Assembly (NCBI GenBank): GCA_013054445.1
Contig: JAAMPI010001789.1
Location: forward strand, 1-10,487
Reading direction: 5' to 3'
Source of the DNA: Cudoniella acicularis
Taxonomy: Eukaryota; Ascomycota; Leotiomycetes; Helotiales; Helotiaceae
DNA length: 10,487 bases
Both the position numbers and the translations under genes were made by a program. The first letter of the stretch is position 1, and the number at the start of each line of letters is the position of its first letter. The notes beneath the pieces are model-generated. The model ran no database searches and was not told where the DNA came from. It saw only the letters and a program-made list of their open reading frames with translations. Positions 1 through 7,425 of this stretch are shown piece by piece.

Positions 1-1263
1 GTCACTCAAGTCAGTCACGCGATGATGACTTTTCAGACGAAGCCAACTGACACAGTGTGCATCGATGTTTTGGGCTTTTATCAATCTTTTGAGCCGATTT
101 GCGAGGTTCTCGATCTCCACTCCATCTGGACGATTCAAATACCAGAATCTCAAGTCACTAGAGTTTTGCGGTAGCTTGTCAATAATGTGTGCTGAGGTTG
201 CTGACATGTGATCTGTGCGATTTATCCTTGGAGGCAGCGGCGCAAGTACCAGTCGTTGATCGCATGGGTCGTCGCGCTCCATCACTAGAACGGATTGCTT
301 TCTTGGAAAGGAAGGTGCCTCGTTCATGATCTTGTTCTGCAATTCTAAGGTGGTAAATCTTTTTTGACTTTTCACCAGATCCTCTAAAGCCCATATCATT
401 GCTGACGTGAAGGACTCCGGTCCAGGAAAGTTCGTTTCGTCTGTACTCCCACAAGCTGCAATATATTCAAAGCTTCTTGTCGGTCTACTCGATTGGACGT
501 CTCGTAAAGTGAGGTTTCCTGCGTAGCAGCAGTCGAAGATTAGGAGAGCGTCTCCTTCCGCATCTCGGACGATGTGCTCTACATCGTGCCAAGCTGCTGC
601 GTTTCGGTTTGAAAGCTTCTTATCTGGTTGTCGATTTCTGTCCACATGTTAACAGACCACCAATATGCAGTGGGGACAGTTTAATGTTTCATACCCAGCA
701 AAATGAAGTCCGCCAGGGATTTTCGGCACCCCATGTCCGGCATAATAAACAATTAGAAGCGTGGACTCGTTGTCATACGTGTAGACGAAGTCAGAAAGAT
801 ACTTTGAAAGTTGAATCGCGGCCGGTTTGTCCCCAGTAATTTCTCCTCTGATGACCTTGTAGTTGAAAAGGTTGGAGAAGACCGCTTCTAGCCCGTTTAC
901 TTCCTCTTCTGTGTGTAAATCGTCAAGTTCCTTAGCCCAAAAGATCATAAGGACAGCTGTTTCTCGCTGCGGCGTTGCTCCAAGTCCAAACCCCTTCATG
1001 TTGTACTCCCATAGCCGTCGCTCGTCGTCATCCTCGAGATCTTCTGTTTCTTGTCCGTCATATGTCCCTGTCGAGTCTGCCGTGATGTTGTTCATAGCAG
1101 TATTTTCCCGGCAAACACAAAAGGGTTTCTCTTTCCCTTTCGAGGTGTATGAGTTGGTCTCTGGGCGTTCGTGATGGGTGGCTGACCCATTCATCGTATT
1201 GTCAGGGATTCGTCCGGGTCTCCCCAAAGAACCTTCGCCCAGCAGCGGGATTGGCGAGGCCAT
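1..1263 (-). CDS. Caspase-like (peptidase C14) protease, 3' end outside the window
   Basis: Two exons are seen: 1263-695 and 637 down to the window edge, giving 402 residues with no stop. The N-terminal ~100 residues are polar with an acidic patch (TEDLEDDDE, residues 73-81). The C14 fold then starts at about residue 103. YYAGHG places the catalytic His at 177 and IFDCCYAG places the catalytic Cys at 227, 50 residues later, as in metacaspase-like proteases. Both catalytic residues are intact, so an active cysteine peptidase is expected. Residues after about 340 continue in open frame beyond the fold. The start ATG at 1263 (CTCAATGG) is the most upstream; Met57 is an alternative. No HeLo, NACHT or other partner domain is visible, though one could follow at the unseen C-terminus. 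Substrate is unknown. Fungal proteins of this kind are linked to regulated cell death and stress responses; that role is inferred here. Confidence 0.9.
638..694 (-). other. 57-nt intron of the C14 protease gene
   Basis: The intron begins GTATGA and ends GACAG, with a TTAAC branch-like sequence near the 3' end. It is a multiple of three and contains an in-frame TAA, so retention would truncate the protein after the catalytic His and before the catalytic Cys. Splicing joins ...LHFAG to NRQPDKKL... and on to the DCCYAG motif, which restores the normal order of the family. Confidence 0.85.
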
Positions 1264-1988
1264 TGAGAAAAAGAAACAGGGAGTGAGACTGGATACATTT
1301 CCACCAAGAAAAATATTTGCTCAATCAAAGTGGGGATGGCTCAATTAAATGATCGCATTAGTGGCATTAGTGTTGCATCATTGAAGTCCTGCAAACAAAG
1401 CCTCATCGCCAAAACAGCGACCAGTTGGCAGGATCAGCCTGGCTAGTGGCGCAGTTCCATTCTAGTTGAAGCAGGAAAAGTTCACCGAGGGTCACATCAC
1501 TATGCCAGCCTATGATAAGAAGGCGGGCAACGCCACCGGTGGTGCAACGACATTCTATTAATCTTCAAGACCAAGGGTCAAAGTGCCTTGCGAAGCTGCC
1601 AAACGCGGGACACTTGAGAGGCACTGCCTCCTTGCGAATGCTGCGCACGCATTGCTGTGCTCTAGACAGCGAGATATAGGTGCGGTTTATTCTTTGCTTG
1701 ATTTGCTAGAAATAATAATGGTAGCTCAAATGAAAGAGGCCGGTTTCGCTTCCCTGCGAGGTGCACCGCCAAAATACGATTATGTGCAACAACATCTAGC
1801 CGCCTCTGATACCTCACCAAATTTTGTATCGCATTGAGAAGAAGGTCCATCTAAAGTTTTGCTAGCAAAGGTAATTCAGAAGTAATAGGCTACCTTGTCA
1901 CCCATGTGGGCTAGGAGATCTGGCCCACATTTCCAATAAACACGACAAGAACTGCACAATACCTATCCCGCTTTTTGTTAGTTCTAGC
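1264..1988. other. Intergenic spacer, 725 bp
   Basis: This lies between the stop of the DUF6594 gene and the start of the protease gene, so it should hold the 3' UTR of the first and the promoter of the second. No TATA box stands out. Open frames here (for example 1583-1837 plus) are short, with no recognisable motif. A 10-bp perfect palindrome CCACCGGTGG sits near 1533-1542. I see no RNA gene or mobile element. Confidence 0.5.
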
Positions 1989-3051
1989 TCACTGAATAAT
2001 TGGCAAGAAAATGGCATACGCAGCAGCAGAAGCTAGGACCTCATGACGTTTAGCCCTGGTAAAAAGAGATAGAACGCCAGAGAAGATTAATGTCGAGACC
2101 AATAGTACAGCAATGATGATTGCCACAGTCCTGCTAGACTGGATCTCTCGAGTTAGATTCCATAGAATATAAACAGGAACGATCAACAAAGCGAGAATCG
2201 TCCCTGTAATGATGAGATTGACCACAAAATCGACCCTAGCTCTGCTATATAATATGATTCCGGTCATCTTTGGATTGGCCTTTGCACGCAAGTCCTATGA
2301 TTGTTAAGTCAGTATATTCTAAAAATAATCAGAAACGCCCCAACTAACAGGAGAACAGAACAAATACTATGAAACTGCCAGTCAGTAGTTATATCTAAGG
2401 TATAGGTAACAGCACTTACTCGGATACTATCGCACGAGAACTTCTGCAAAACTCTCTCAACAACTGCATCGAGCCAAGCATTTTCGCGTCCTGGTTTGAG
2501 GGTAATAATATCTTCTCTGCGATATATATAGGACTCTACGTTACATAGTGGCGCTTCTTCATTGAAGTAACTTTTTACACTCAAGTAATCTCGGTTCGAC
2601 GGCCTACTAAAGGCAGTAAGGTCGCGGGCAGCAGTCAGGAGCTGAGCTAGTAAGTGTTAGCTTTAGATCCTACAGTTAATAGAGAGCGATAAGACCATAT
2701 TCTTTGAACTTCTCTTCAATTTCGGACAGAACTTTCTTTCTACGACCATTTCCCGCGTCGTCTTTTTCCCTGGACTTTAAAATACTGGAGTCTTTTTTCG
2801 AGTCTAACTTGTCTAGTCGATCTAGATCCTTCTCAAGTTCCCGTAGTTGGTCTTGTTTATTAAGTAATATTCGAGCTTGGAGGAAACCAAAACGTCGGTA
2901 TAACATGAAGTTCTCATCGCTATCGAGCAGAGCTGCTAGGCGGGGATATCCTTCTGGGCATTCTTCCACTATCAAACAATCAGAACTACCTAGATCAAAA
3001 ACTCTGGGTAAGATGCTTACAAGTTCGGACAGTTGATTTTCTCGGCAACAT
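1989..3051 (-). CDS. DUF6594 protein with three C-terminal membrane segments
   Basis: My model has four exons: 3051-3021, 2968-2696, 2646-2420 and 2294-1989, coding for 278 residues. Order along the protein: a short N-terminus; the family signature ECPEGYPRLAALLDSDENF (residues 12-30) and YRRFGFLQARILLNKQDQL; a charged, probably coiled-coil stretch (about 50-95); the conserved DIITLKPGRENAWLD block; then membrane segments at about 200-221, 233-255 and 263-277. A basic FTRAKRHE linker precedes the last segment. The order and length fit fungal DUF6594 proteins, whose biochemical role is unknown. The first exon is only 31 nt, but it supplies the only in-frame ATG and its GTAAGC donor joins cleanly to the family start. 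The last membrane segment ends abruptly at IIQ. The gene lies 725 bp upstream of the C14 protease on the same strand. Confidence 0.83.
2295..2419 (-). other. Intron 3 of the DUF6594 gene (125 nt)
   Basis: Strong donor GTAAGT, acceptor ATCATAG, and a CTTAAC branch-like sequence about 15 nt upstream of the end. Phase 0. It joins the soluble part to the membrane part and is longer than the other introns in the window. Confidence 0.8.
2647..2695 (-). other. Intron 2 of the DUF6594 gene (49 nt)
   Basis: The donor GTCTTA is weak, but the branch GCTAAC is perfect and the acceptor is ACTAG. Splicing converts a premature TAA into KFKEYAQLLTAARDL, a continuous family-like sequence. Confidence 0.8.
2969..3020 (-). 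other. Intron 1 of the DUF6594 gene (52 nt)
   Basis: Donor GTAAGC, acceptor TGATAG, with a CTGAT branch-like sequence about 18 nt before the end. Phase 1. Without it the family signature has no ATG in frame. This is the least certain of the three introns. Confidence 0.6.
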
Positions 3052-3644
3052 TACGTGTGACGGTTGAAAAATGAAAATATTTTGAACTCGATTTAAGCCA
3101 CCCAGCAAACGATGGATCCAAGTTGTTGGCCACTCGCTTTTCGGAGGATCTACCGTCGTTTCAAATTAGGACTTCACTTCATCCGAATACTTCGTCTATT
3201 GAAACTTACCAACTTGGCCACCTGCATGTACCCCCGTTGGTTTTCCTATTGTTGTTGAGATCGGAATAGTTGGGCCCGTCAAAGGGGGTGACAACACGGC
3301 TTCTGTCAACTCCCCCCTTTCCAAAAGGTCCTCGTGATTGGTCCTCAGTCGAGCCATTACACTGATTTTATCAAATCACCTTAGCCTGTACACCTTACTG
3401 ACTTAGTCAAGATAAAATTGATCATTCAGCTGAGATTAAACTTTGATTCTCACGATGAAAGTTGGAAGTGCGACAAGGCTACGTGGCGCTAGTTGGTGCT
3501 GCGATGAGGCTTTCACGCAGGCATCCAAGGTTATGATTGGATACAAAATGATTAGAAAGCCAACCCAACGCGATTAGCTGCATTCTGCTATTCAAGTGAT
3601 ACAACACCCTGCTTCTTCCATCCTGGGAATGTTAGGCACCCACC
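3052..3644. other. Intergenic spacer with the likely DUF6594 promoter
   Basis: 593 bp without a supportable gene. The 40 nt upstream of the DUF6594 start are T-rich on the coding strand. An ATTGG at 3337-3341 reads as a CCAAT box on the minus strand about 286 bp upstream of the start; another ATTGG lies near 3536. No RNA gene or repeat is seen. Confidence 0.4.
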
Positions 3645-4274
3645 CTATTTCTTGTTCCGATTCAGATCCTCCTCCCCAACCAACTTCCCGTCCTTGTACA
3701 ATTTTCCGTCAGTCTGCCTGACTTGATATTTCCACTGATTTTCGTCACCGACCCATTCTCCATCTGAGGCTATATAGATCTTGAAAGACCCATCTTCTCC
3801 ATCGACAGTCATCCATGCCACTTCTTCTTTGTTGTAAATCGGATCAGGCTATAATTATTGTTAGAAATGAAATGAAATTAAAGGTTTGAGATTAGCTTAT
3901 ACTAGTTTATTTCTGTTCTTGAATGGTATTTTCCACGATCTCGTTGTTGGTTCTAGCGAGATGCCCTTGAAATCGTGATGAGAATCATGCGAAGATGCGT
4001 GGCAAAGGAGAGCACATACTTTCTCGTACAAGGCTTCTTCTCCAGACCATAATGCCAATCTCCCAGGCGCTCTGGGGAATTCGTCTCCTTGAAGAAAGCT
4101 TAATTTTTCGTGGTCCCCAAGACTTTTGACTTGTGTTCCGGAATGAGAGTCTGCCTTGACTGAAAGTGTGGCGAGAATTCTGGGCAGATTTTTCACCACC
4201 GGCCAATAAAGAAATGGCGTAAGGCTGCTCAAGAAGCAAAGTACTCGAAAATATGCCTTGGCGTAGTAGAACAT
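3645..4274 (-). CDS. Hypothetical protein of about 173-191 aa
   Basis: Exons 4274-3903 and 3848-3645 give 191 residues. I do not recognise a named domain. Residues 8-28 are hydrophobic, so an N-terminal membrane anchor or signal segment is possible. The C-terminal part is hydrophilic with many W, Y, D, G and K residues (for example EEVAWMTVDGEDGSFKIYI and QWKYQVRQTDGKLYKDG). That pattern looks like a small beta-rich module and is too regular for chance. A second 54-nt intron may lie at 4019-3966; removing it would drop residues 86-103. I chose ATG 4274 because it is the only methionine upstream of the hydrophobic segment in this frame. The frame extends to 4343 without another ATG, so an upstream exon cannot be excluded. 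Confidence 0.6.
3849..3902 (-). other. 54-nt intron of the hypothetical gene
   Basis: Donor GTATAA, branch TTCTAACA, acceptor ATTATAG, phase 0. Reading through meets TAA after one codon (the second codon of the intron), while splicing opens 67 further residues to the stop at 3647-3645. Confidence 0.8.
3966..4019 (-). other. Possible optional 54-nt intron in the same gene
   Basis: It starts with a strong GTATGT donor and ends TTTCAAG, phase 0. It has no in-frame stop, so both spliced and retained forms code. The branch site is weak. Spliced, LYEK joins GISLEPTTRSWKI. Confidence 0.45.
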
Positions 4275-4501
4275 GGTACAAGTGTCTGGATAGCTCCGAT
4301 ATTGAGAATAAAGATGATTTACAGTCGATTTCTGACGCGGCAAGAGCTCAGAGAGCAGATAGAAAAAGTAAGAGAAGAGGGAAAAGATGCCCGACCGTGC
4401 AGAGTTAGGTATTAAGTCAGGTTAACAGTGGGAAGCGATGTTCCACACTGGCAACGGGAAGTATCGTCCAATACTGAGTCGAAGAGCGAGCAAGGTACCC
4501 G

Positions 4502-4511
4502 ATCACGTGAT
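4502..4511. promoter_or_regulatory. Palindromic ATCACGTGAT element
   Basis: A perfect 10-bp palindrome with a CACGTG core, about 228 bp upstream of the start at 4274. CACGTG is the classical binding site of bHLH factors such as fungal Cbf1 types. Just to its right is a 9-bp direct repeat, TATGCAATA, at 4520-4528 and 4531-4539. Regulation is inferred from the motif alone. Confidence 0.35.
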
Positions 4512-4584
4512 ACTCATAATATGCAATATATATGCAATAGGTAGGGGCACGTAAGAGTCGGGGCCATTACTCTCCGTACACCTA

Positions 4585-4859
4585 ACGAGCCTAGCCAGCT
4601 AAGTCTGTGTATTCAGGGTATTTTACTAGTAAATCAAAAACCAGAAGTCGTAAACTTTCAAAAGCTAGTTATTAAAAAGTATCTCTACCTTTTAAAACTC
4701 ACGATTACTTGTTTTCTATACTATAATTATTCTTAGTTATTTTATAACATTCAAGTGATCGTGATAACTTTCACTTTCGAAAGCCTGAAAGCGGGGTCAC
4801 GACGCCTGGAAATCGCTTAAAAGTAGCCTGAAAACACAGACTTAGCTGACCAGGCTCGT
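4585..4859. mobile_element. 275-bp element with 33-bp terminal inverted repeats (MITE-like)
   Basis: The left arm 4585-4617 and right arm 4827-4859 are inverted copies that match at 30 of 33 positions by my alignment. Both start ACGAGCCT and end TTCAGG. The interior is AT-rich and non-coding. No clear target-site duplication is visible: the left flank reads CCTA and the right flank AAACGAG. Size, lack of coding and long inverted ends fit a non-autonomous DNA transposon. The family is unknown. It could also be a foldback fragment of a larger element. Confidence 0.7.
4827..4859. repeat. Right inverted-repeat arm of the 275-bp element
   Basis: Reverse complement of 4585-4617 with three mismatches (two transitions and one A/T change). 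Confidence 0.8.
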
Positions 4860-4900
4860 AAACGAGAACCATGAAAATGGCACCCTTACTTCCAACACTT

Positions 4901-4924
4901 ATTATAATTATAATTATAATTATT
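4901..4924. repeat. Short TTATAA-type tandem repeat
   Basis: About four copies of a 6-bp AT-only unit, just beyond the C-terminal end of the transposase relic. Simple-sequence DNA with no coding content. Confidence 0.8.
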
Positions 4925-4948
4925 TTAACCTAAAATCAAAGAGATAAA

Positions 4949-5818
4949 TCAATTAATAGTAGTTAATCCACGTACTTTAACTATATCCTTAATTTTACAG
5001 GTCAATTGCTCCGTATAATGCGGGAAGTCACGTGGATCTACCTGATCCTAAAGCTTTTACATCTCCCTACACAGATCCTCCCTATTTTTTTGGCATATAT
5101 AGAAATTTCTTTAGCTCTTCCTTCATCTACCGCTATACCTTCTCAATTGGGTTTAAATTTGGTCAAGAAGGTAACCAGTTAAAGCCACGAATACCGTGTT
5201 GAAGCCGTGGAAGCCGGGCCTTCCCCTTATGGACCTTTGAACCGCCTTCTTTGAAGATATACTCTAGCCTAAGTTCTTCAAATAATGGGAAAACCACAGG
5301 TTCTAGAACTTGCTGAAGATAGGTTTTAGAGCAAATACCCTTTCGCTCAGGAAGTTTCTCTAAGAACACCAATTCTGACTTATAATCTTAGCTAATAGCC
5401 CCCTAAATCATGACCGAAAACCTCCCTGACCTATAAACTGACCGTATACAATCTGTACAGCGCTTTTCATCTACCCTCCGTATAACCCAGATCCTTTCAC
5501 TCTTCCCAACCTCAAATATAGCCTCGTCCGACCAAATAACCTTCCGCCAGTCACCCCCAGGCTTGCCATCGTCCCTGTGTGCAGCATAGTCCGATGTCCC
5601 CTACCGCCGGTGTTCCATCGCAAATCCCAGTCTTTTCTTAGCTTGCTGGCGTGATAAATAGGGACGAGGGCATGCAACACAGCGGCGGTAGCCTGCGCGG
5701 CGGAGTTCTCGACGAATAGTTCGGACTTGAGGGAAGGAGGCCTAGTGTAACGTTCTGTTGTCACGTGGTATTCTATATCACGTGAGCCGTTGGATTTAGT
5801 CGTCGATTGAAGTGTCAA
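4949..5818 (-). pseudogene. Tc1/mariner-type transposase relic
   Basis: Homology is read across three frames on the minus strand. In order: TTERYTR (frame of 5818); TIRRELRRAGYRRCVACPRP, from the HTH region (5720-5661); DWRKVIWSDEAIFEVG with the first catalytic Asp at 5528-5526; SGRFSVMI-GAIS; then VHKGKARLPRL and NPIEKV with the catalytic Glu at 5144-5142; and the tail DQVDPRDFPHYTEQL...RGLTTIN ending at TGA 4951-4949. The second catalytic Asp is a Gly (GGC, 5246-5244), 34 codons before the Glu, as expected for a DD34E spacing. In-frame stops are at 5603, 5405, 5390, 5165, 5135, 5129, 5059 and 5050. Frameshifts lie near 5740-5720 and in an A-run near 5090. The relic cannot encode a working enzyme. 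The N-terminal third upstream of 5800 is unrecognisable. Confidence 0.9.
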
Positions 5819-5911
5819 GCAAATCAGGGTAGAGTGCTATCTTGCTAAGAATGAAGTTGAGCACGCAGCTCTTACAAAGGAAAATTATATGGCTATATAG
5901 GTGGTGGCTAG

Positions 5912-5966
5912 GTTCACGAGTTCACTAATTCGGTCCCCTTGGTCCTGAACTAGCGAACTGGTGAAC
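5912..5966. repeat. Foldback hairpin at the transposon's right side
   Basis: GTTCACGAGTTCACTAATTC and its inverted partner ending at 5966 pair over about 22 bp with three mismatches and one bulge, around a ~10-nt loop rich in C and T. Each arm is itself two near copies of a GTTCAC-type unit. Structures like this are common in the subterminal parts of Tc1-type elements. Confidence 0.7.
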
Positions 5967-5971
5967 TCTGG

Positions 5972-5992
5972 TCATGTGATTTGATCACATGA
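5972..5992. repeat. Near-palindrome TCATGTGAT-TTG-ATCACATGA
   Basis: Perfect 9-bp arms with a 3-nt spacer. It lies between the foldback and the point where amidase homology stops, so it is probably part of the transposon end and not a host promoter site. Confidence 0.7.
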
Positions 5993-6009
5993 TCCGGGGT
6001 CGTGACAGC

Positions 6010-6410
6010 TCAGCGTACGCGTTCGATGACGACAGCGCTCTTCCTTGGCTTTGAGCCTACAAGCGCGAGACTATCACATGTGGTTGGTAATTCAAGTTCT
6101 AGACTAGTGGCGACGTTGTCCTGTATAGTTATGAGAATCGATCATCTGCGAGCCGAAACATAGGAGATGCCGGAATTCGGACCTTGACGAGAATAGGAAT
6201 GCCGTGAAGCGGGCCGCGGACGGCATCAAGCTGGGCTGCTCTCTTCTCGAGCAAGTCTTCCGGAGCCGTGATAATGACGGCCTTCAAGAAGTTATCATGC
6301 TGCGCTATCTGGACGAGATATATTTGGATAAGCTGCTTGCTAGTGACGGAGTTGTCGGCCAACCTAGCCTGAGGGTCTGCCGCCGTAGCAGTTCGAGGGT
6401 TGACGGACAT
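6010..6410 (-). pseudogene. Truncated amidase (amidase-signature family), N-terminal fragment
   Basis: Exon 6410-6183 codes for 76 residues and ends in GPLHGIPILVK, so Lys76 is the catalytic lysine of the family. Exon 6120-6010 adds DNVATSLELELPTTCDSLALVGSKPRKSAVVIERVR and then TGA. Intact fungal amidases run to roughly 500-600 residues; this fragment has 112 and lacks both catalytic serines, so it cannot be active. The linker before GPLHG is about six residues shorter than usual (QLDAVRGPLHG). Homology stops at about 6012, where transposon-like sequence begins. I found no amidase sequence on the far side of the transposon zone, so the rest is deleted or beyond recognition. The reading frame of what remains is intact, so decay is either recent or the remnant is still transcribed. 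Confidence 0.85.
6121..6182 (-). other. 62-nt intron in the amidase fragment
   Basis: Donor GTCCGA, acceptor TATACAG, phase 0. It falls exactly after the catalytic Lys codon, and the next exon resumes with DNVATS, giving the family sequence ILVKDNVATS. Confidence 0.85.
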
Positions 6411-6736
6411 GTTGAATCCGGGAGAAAGCACAGACTACTGGCGAAGAAAAGGGATCTGGATCGACAGGGGAGGCTTGCAAACGTGATGCGAAGAGGATGA
6501 ATCGAGGGAAGCGCGCTTGCATCTCAGCGAGATCAATGCTCGCAGCGTAGAAGCTGCTTAGAAAAGGACAAGTGGCAATTATGGATTTTGAAGTGATTCG
6601 GTGTAGTGAATCTGGATTTACGATCCTGCACACTGGCTAGCAAATTCACCCGGGCTTTTTGATAGAAGCTACTGGCCTGAAGCCCGATATCTCTCGTATC
6701 CAATCTCCACTTGTGAAATCTCTCCTCTCGTCGAAA
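6411..6736. other. Spacer upstream of the amidase fragment
   Basis: 326 bp with no recognisable coding content. It should contain the old amidase promoter and the 3' UTR of the 138-aa ORF. Frames open here in both directions carry no motif. Confidence 0.4.
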
Positions 6737-7153
6737 TCATCGGAGGGGCATCACTCTGGTAAGTTCTGTTCCGTTGGATTCACTAAAAATCGATTTGGCC
6801 AAATCCGTTGTCTTTTCTAGACTTTTGACTAAGTTAAAAATGACGATTATTTCGTCGATGTATAAGAGGATAGCTTCTAAAGTTTCAATCCCCGAGTCCT
6901 GATACCGGCCCCGCTTGTGTGAAGAGTGTCTCATACTCATATTCTGCACTTGATTGAATACTGCATGCTCATCCACGGCGTCGAAAAGCCTCCCGGGGAT
7001 TCTGTTGCTGCGATAATACTTGTACTTCGAGAACGCCTCGCCATCGGACGGGAACGCCTCGCCATCGGACGGGAAATTCGGGCTCGTAGGACCTAGACTG
7101 TCAAAGGAGATAGATTTATCCTCAACGATTTCCACATTTGGACCCGGAGCCAT
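6737..7153 (-). CDS. ORF of 138 aa, unknown function
   Basis: An uninterrupted ORF from ATG 7153 (TTTTATGGC) to TGA 6739-6737. I recognise no domain. The N-terminal third is acidic and contains FPSDGEA twice in a row. The middle is basic (MRHSSHKRGR). A leucine/isoleucine-rich amphipathic stretch follows (IETLEAILLYIDEIIVIFNLVKSLEK split across residues ~90-115), long enough for a helix or a weak membrane segment. ATTGG at 7214-7218 gives a CCAAT box on the coding strand about 61 bp upstream, which slightly favours a real gene. It could equally be a lineage-specific orphan or a chance ORF. Confidence 0.35.
   Translation of the reverse strand: MAPGPNVEIVEDKSISFDSLGPTSPNFPSDGEAFPSDGEAFSKYKYYRSNRIPGRLFDAVDEHAVFNQVQNMSMRHSSHKRGRYQDSGIETLEAILLYIDEIIVIFNLVKSLEKTTDLAKSIFSESNGTELTRVMPLR
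7031..7072. repeat. Perfect 21-bp tandem duplication
   Basis: Two identical 21-bp copies (unit beginning GAACGCCTCGCC), followed by three more matching bases. The unit is in frame with the 138-aa ORF and gives FPSDGEA twice, so copy-number change would not break the frame. Confidence 0.95.
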
Positions 7154-7425
7154 AAAATGTAGTAGCCAAAAGTTGTATTCTGTTCAAGTGATTGCAGCAT
7201 TTTGCCTCAGCCTATTGGAAAGCCCGAGATATGACGAATGTAGAGAAAGGGGGAGAAGGACCAAGTATTGAGACATAGTAAATGAGAAAGTCGAGACTGG
7301 CAAATTCAACAGGCATCAGCCACACCAGTTAGCAAAAAGCCTGGAATATCAACATCTCCATTAAAACTATTCGCAACACAACACGGTTGCCTCCTACATC
7401 ATCACTACCTTGCTCCTCCGCCATT

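Noticed and set aside
179..454. 91-aa minus-strand ORF
   Set aside because: Out-of-frame shadow; the true frame here carries the protease sequence after the DCCYAG motif.
863..1174. 103-aa plus-strand ORF
   Set aside because: Antisense shadow of the C14 protease exon 1.
1583..1837. 84-aa plus-strand ORF in the protease promoter spacer
   Set aside because: No recognisable domain, weak start context, no intron-extended continuation found.
4901..4924. TTATAA repeat as a CRISPR-like or functional array
   Set aside because: Units are 6 bp, AT only and without spacers; it is simple-sequence DNA.
5029..5784. CACGTG hexamers at 5029-5034, 5762-5767 and 5779-5784 as a regulatory cluster
   Set aside because: All lie inside the transposase relic; they are probably leftovers of coding or repeat sequence and not host promoter sites.
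5471..5818. 115-aa ORF taken as an intact gene
   Set aside because: Only its first ~35 residues follow the transposase; the rest is a shifted frame of the relic.
6204..6500. 98-aa plus-strand ORF
   Set aside because: Antisense to the amidase fragment, no motif.
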